The translations under genes and the position numbers were made by a program. Below are positions 61,773 through 64,000 of a DNA stretch of 64,000 bases, one piece after another (position 1 is the first letter of the stretch; each line of letters begins with the position of its first letter). The stretch is from the NCBI GenBank assembly GCA_008921705.1, contig VFFE01007103.1, positions 1,605,196 to 1,669,195 on the forward strand, read 5' to 3'. The notes beneath the pieces are model-generated. The model was given only the letters and a program-made list of their open reading frames with translations. It was not told the DNA's origin and did not search any database. The DNA is from Burhinus oedicnemus (Eukaryota; Chordata; Aves; Charadriiformes; Burhinidae).

Positions 61773-63953
61773 TCGGGAAGGCTGTTCTCTGCCTTTAATT
61801 AGTCTGTCAGAGACATGCCATAGTTTCTTATACAGTGTATCAGTAATTACAAAAGCATACACAGCAGCCTGTCTTTGGAGGGATGCCCAGACAGGAAAAC
61901 AAAACTGTTTGTTGAGCAAGTAATGGGATTTGTATGAAGGCATAATAAATGAAATTTATTTTAAGGTAGCTTAGTAGATAGATGTTGGTGCGGGGAGGCA
62001 AGGCGTACTCCGCACAGTGAGAAAATGCAGTAGTTATCATTTTATTAAATTACAGTATGAACATCCCTGCTAATTTATTAACAAGTCTTTTAGTGGTTTT
62101 CTATGTCTGGAAACATAATTAATGTTGCTGGCAACAAACGCCACATCTGGCAGTGGAGCAGAATGTAGCACCTCTTATTACTGTGTTCAAGCAGAAGTGG
62201 AGCTTGCTGCATGTGGCTTTGCTGCACAGTGATGTGCAGAGCGGTAGGTAGTGTCTGTCCCTGGAGACATGCTCGTCTCACCCTTCTGAGGAAAAATAAT
62301 AAATAAAAAAAAAGCAAAGAACCCTTACAGATCTTGCACCTTCTGGTAAGGAGAGTGATAAAAACTTGTACTGATGCCTGCTCCTCTTGGCATCTCAGGT
62401 ACCTGAGAAGAATTTATTTCTGTTAACCCTCTAGAGGAGACTGCCTGATTGGAGCTCTTGGAATTGGCAGCAATATTTAGCACTCTAAATTTTGTGAAGC
62501 CAATCCCATAAAAGGCAAGGGAGAGCAGCTGATGGCTTTTTGGTGTGTCTGTATGGAAAACAGTAATCATTTTGGTAGATCACTTGGCTGTCTTAATAGT
62601 TCACTAGTGCTGGCTGAAGTTGTGATGGCAATGACAGACCTGTCCAGGTGATCTGAAGGACATACCGAAGTGTGGGTGGGAGCTAGTCATGCCATGCCCA
62701 TGGTAAATCTGGCCACAAGAACTGTTCAGCAGTAACACCACCAAGCTCAGTGCCTGCCACGGCTGCTCTTGGTTCTCCTGTCCTTGAACAGGGCCATGTT
62801 GTAGCTCTGCTTAGTGAAATTCAAAAAACAGTCTTGCAGGACCTCTGTGCAGAGCTGCGTCCTCTCTCAGCTGCAGGTAGAAGTTGACTTTGGTGCAGTC
62901 TGCTGAGGATTTTCAATAGAAATTTCCTGAGAGTTCTCCAAAAGCCATTTTCCCATTCAGTGTCATTTCCATACATGACAGCAGCCTTTTCTGATGGAAC
63001 ACCCTAAATTACTAGGAAAGTTGACTCATCTTGAATAATCTTTAATTCATGATCTGTTCACAGTGGGCTGGGCGCTACTTAGCCATGGATTTGAGGGGGA
63101 GTTGGCTTGTTTAAAGGCTTCAGTGTTAAGCCCACAGGGTTTAGTTGAGTCTTTCTTGGCACATAAAAACTTGGGAGGCTGATAAGGCACACAAGTTCTG
63201 TTATTAATTAATTATTTCTTCTAAAAATTCCTTTTGTATGCGATGCAGTTGCTGAAGAATAAAAATGTTTTAGAAGACTAACCAGGAGAAACAGAAAACT
63301 AGAGACAAGCTATGAGCTGCCCCCTGCCTCTCTGGAGACCGGTGGCATTTTGCCGTCAGACACTTAAAGGAGTAAACAGTTAATATAGAGCTGATGATAA
63401 GAAGAAGGACTTGATTTAAATCCCCATTAATGTCAATAGAAATAATTCATGTTGACTTCAGGGGTAGACTTTAGATCCGGCCATGCACTCCTAATGCAAG
63501 AGTGTGTATGTCTGTGAAATAACCGGACTGGACAGTCCCACACGCAGTTTGTCTACTGCTGACAGGAAAAGTGCTGGAGCATCGCTGGGAGAATTTCTCC
63601 ATTGCTTGGGAGAATGAGGGATGCAAGCTGAAGGGCTGGAGGCAAAATGTTATTTTCTCTAATAAAAGCTCTCAAAGTATTCAAAAGGGTCTCTCCAGTT
63701 TGTACTGTCTAACTTCCTGGACTGTTTGTTTTGCAGAAAATAATATTTGGAAACTTGTCAGGTGTGTTGTTTCGATGTATTTTTTCCTTTCCGATCTTAG
63801 AGGAAGTTGGTATTGATAATGTGTTCCAGCAGCTTAGGAGACCGCGCTGCAATAGGCTTATGAAAATCTTTCATGTCGTTAAATCTCCATGAAAAATCAC
63901 AAATTGGATTAAAAAAATCAAGTTTATTCAAATACTTACATTGTTGAAATTAC

Positions 63954-63973
63954 TTTTTTTTTTTTTTTTTTTT
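63954..63973. repeat. T20 homopolymer at the right edge
   Basis: Twenty T residues 27 bases before the window ends. Any element of which this might be the antisense tail lies beyond the window. Confidence 0.95.
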
Positions 63974-64000
63974 AAGATTTAATTTAGCATGTGGTAGTTT

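Larger units (their letters stand above)
57968..63953. other. unique non-coding sequence apart from listed repeats
   Basis: It holds the G17 run at 59032 and the antisense MIR at 61665. Frames reach 137 codons (59489-59902) without recognisable content. 60000-60450 is strongly AT-rich. Confidence 0.45.

Noticed and set aside
1..64000. CRISPR arrays, prophage, operons, rRNA genes or endogenous retrovirus
   Set aside because: No evenly spaced direct repeats, no dense same-strand genes, no rRNA beyond the 5S-derived SINE, and no paired long terminal repeats or retroviral protein motifs were recognised on either strand.

Overview
This window looks like ordinary nuclear DNA from a bird. The best clue is two copies of the avian CR1 retroposon ending in the family's short ATTCTATG-type 3' repeat (11361-11870 and 32877-33007). 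Around them lie much older amniote repeats: a decayed CR1 (21503-22275), a smaller CR1 scrap (45572-45670), a 5S-rRNA-derived SINE of AmnSINE1 type (53308-53620), five MIR/CORE-SINE relics and one unclassified amniote repeat (38583-38765). The sequence is AT-rich, packed with stop codons, and has A/T-tract and purine simple repeats. The species cannot be named from what is visible.

Coding content is minimal. No open frame exceeds 159 codons, which is about what chance gives in 64 kb read in six frames, and none of the long ones carries a recognisable domain. The best candidate gene segment is one 86-bp exon on the + strand at 33351-33436, with a branch point, pyrimidine tract, AG acceptor, open frame and consensus GTGAGT donor. 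If it is real, the window is mostly intron of a large + strand gene, or the area around an alternative first exon. I do not recognise the protein. Four weaker exon-like segments (718-771, 29426-29480, 37938-38006, 42004-42066) are listed only as findings.

Layout. 1-11360 is unique sequence with an AAAT microsatellite and a small CpG-dense patch at 7333-7525. 11361-11870 is a CR1. 14680-14935 holds two MIR relics in tail-to-tail inversion. 15720-16270 is a GC/CpG-rich patch with a 29-bp tandem duplication. 21503-22275 is the long ancient CR1. 23720-24060 and 30170-30460 are AT-rich blocks that look like conserved regulatory DNA, the second with about ten homeodomain cores and a near-perfect POU-dimer (MORE) site. 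32877-33436 is a CR1 tail followed by the candidate exon. 36456-36510 is a purine tract. 38583-38765 is the unclassified repeat, and 45572-46775 holds a CR1 scrap and a MIR. 52821-53620 has a minus-strand open frame beside the 5S-derived SINE. 57912-57967 is a pyrimidine tract ending in an acceptor-like AG, 59032-59048 is a run of 17 G, and 61665-61772 is a MIR on the minus strand.

I see no operon, CRISPR array, phage, rRNA or tRNA gene, no endogenous retrovirus that I can recognise, and no novel molecular system. The points most worth checking are the 86-bp exon, the 5S-derived SINE and the POU/homeodomain cluster.
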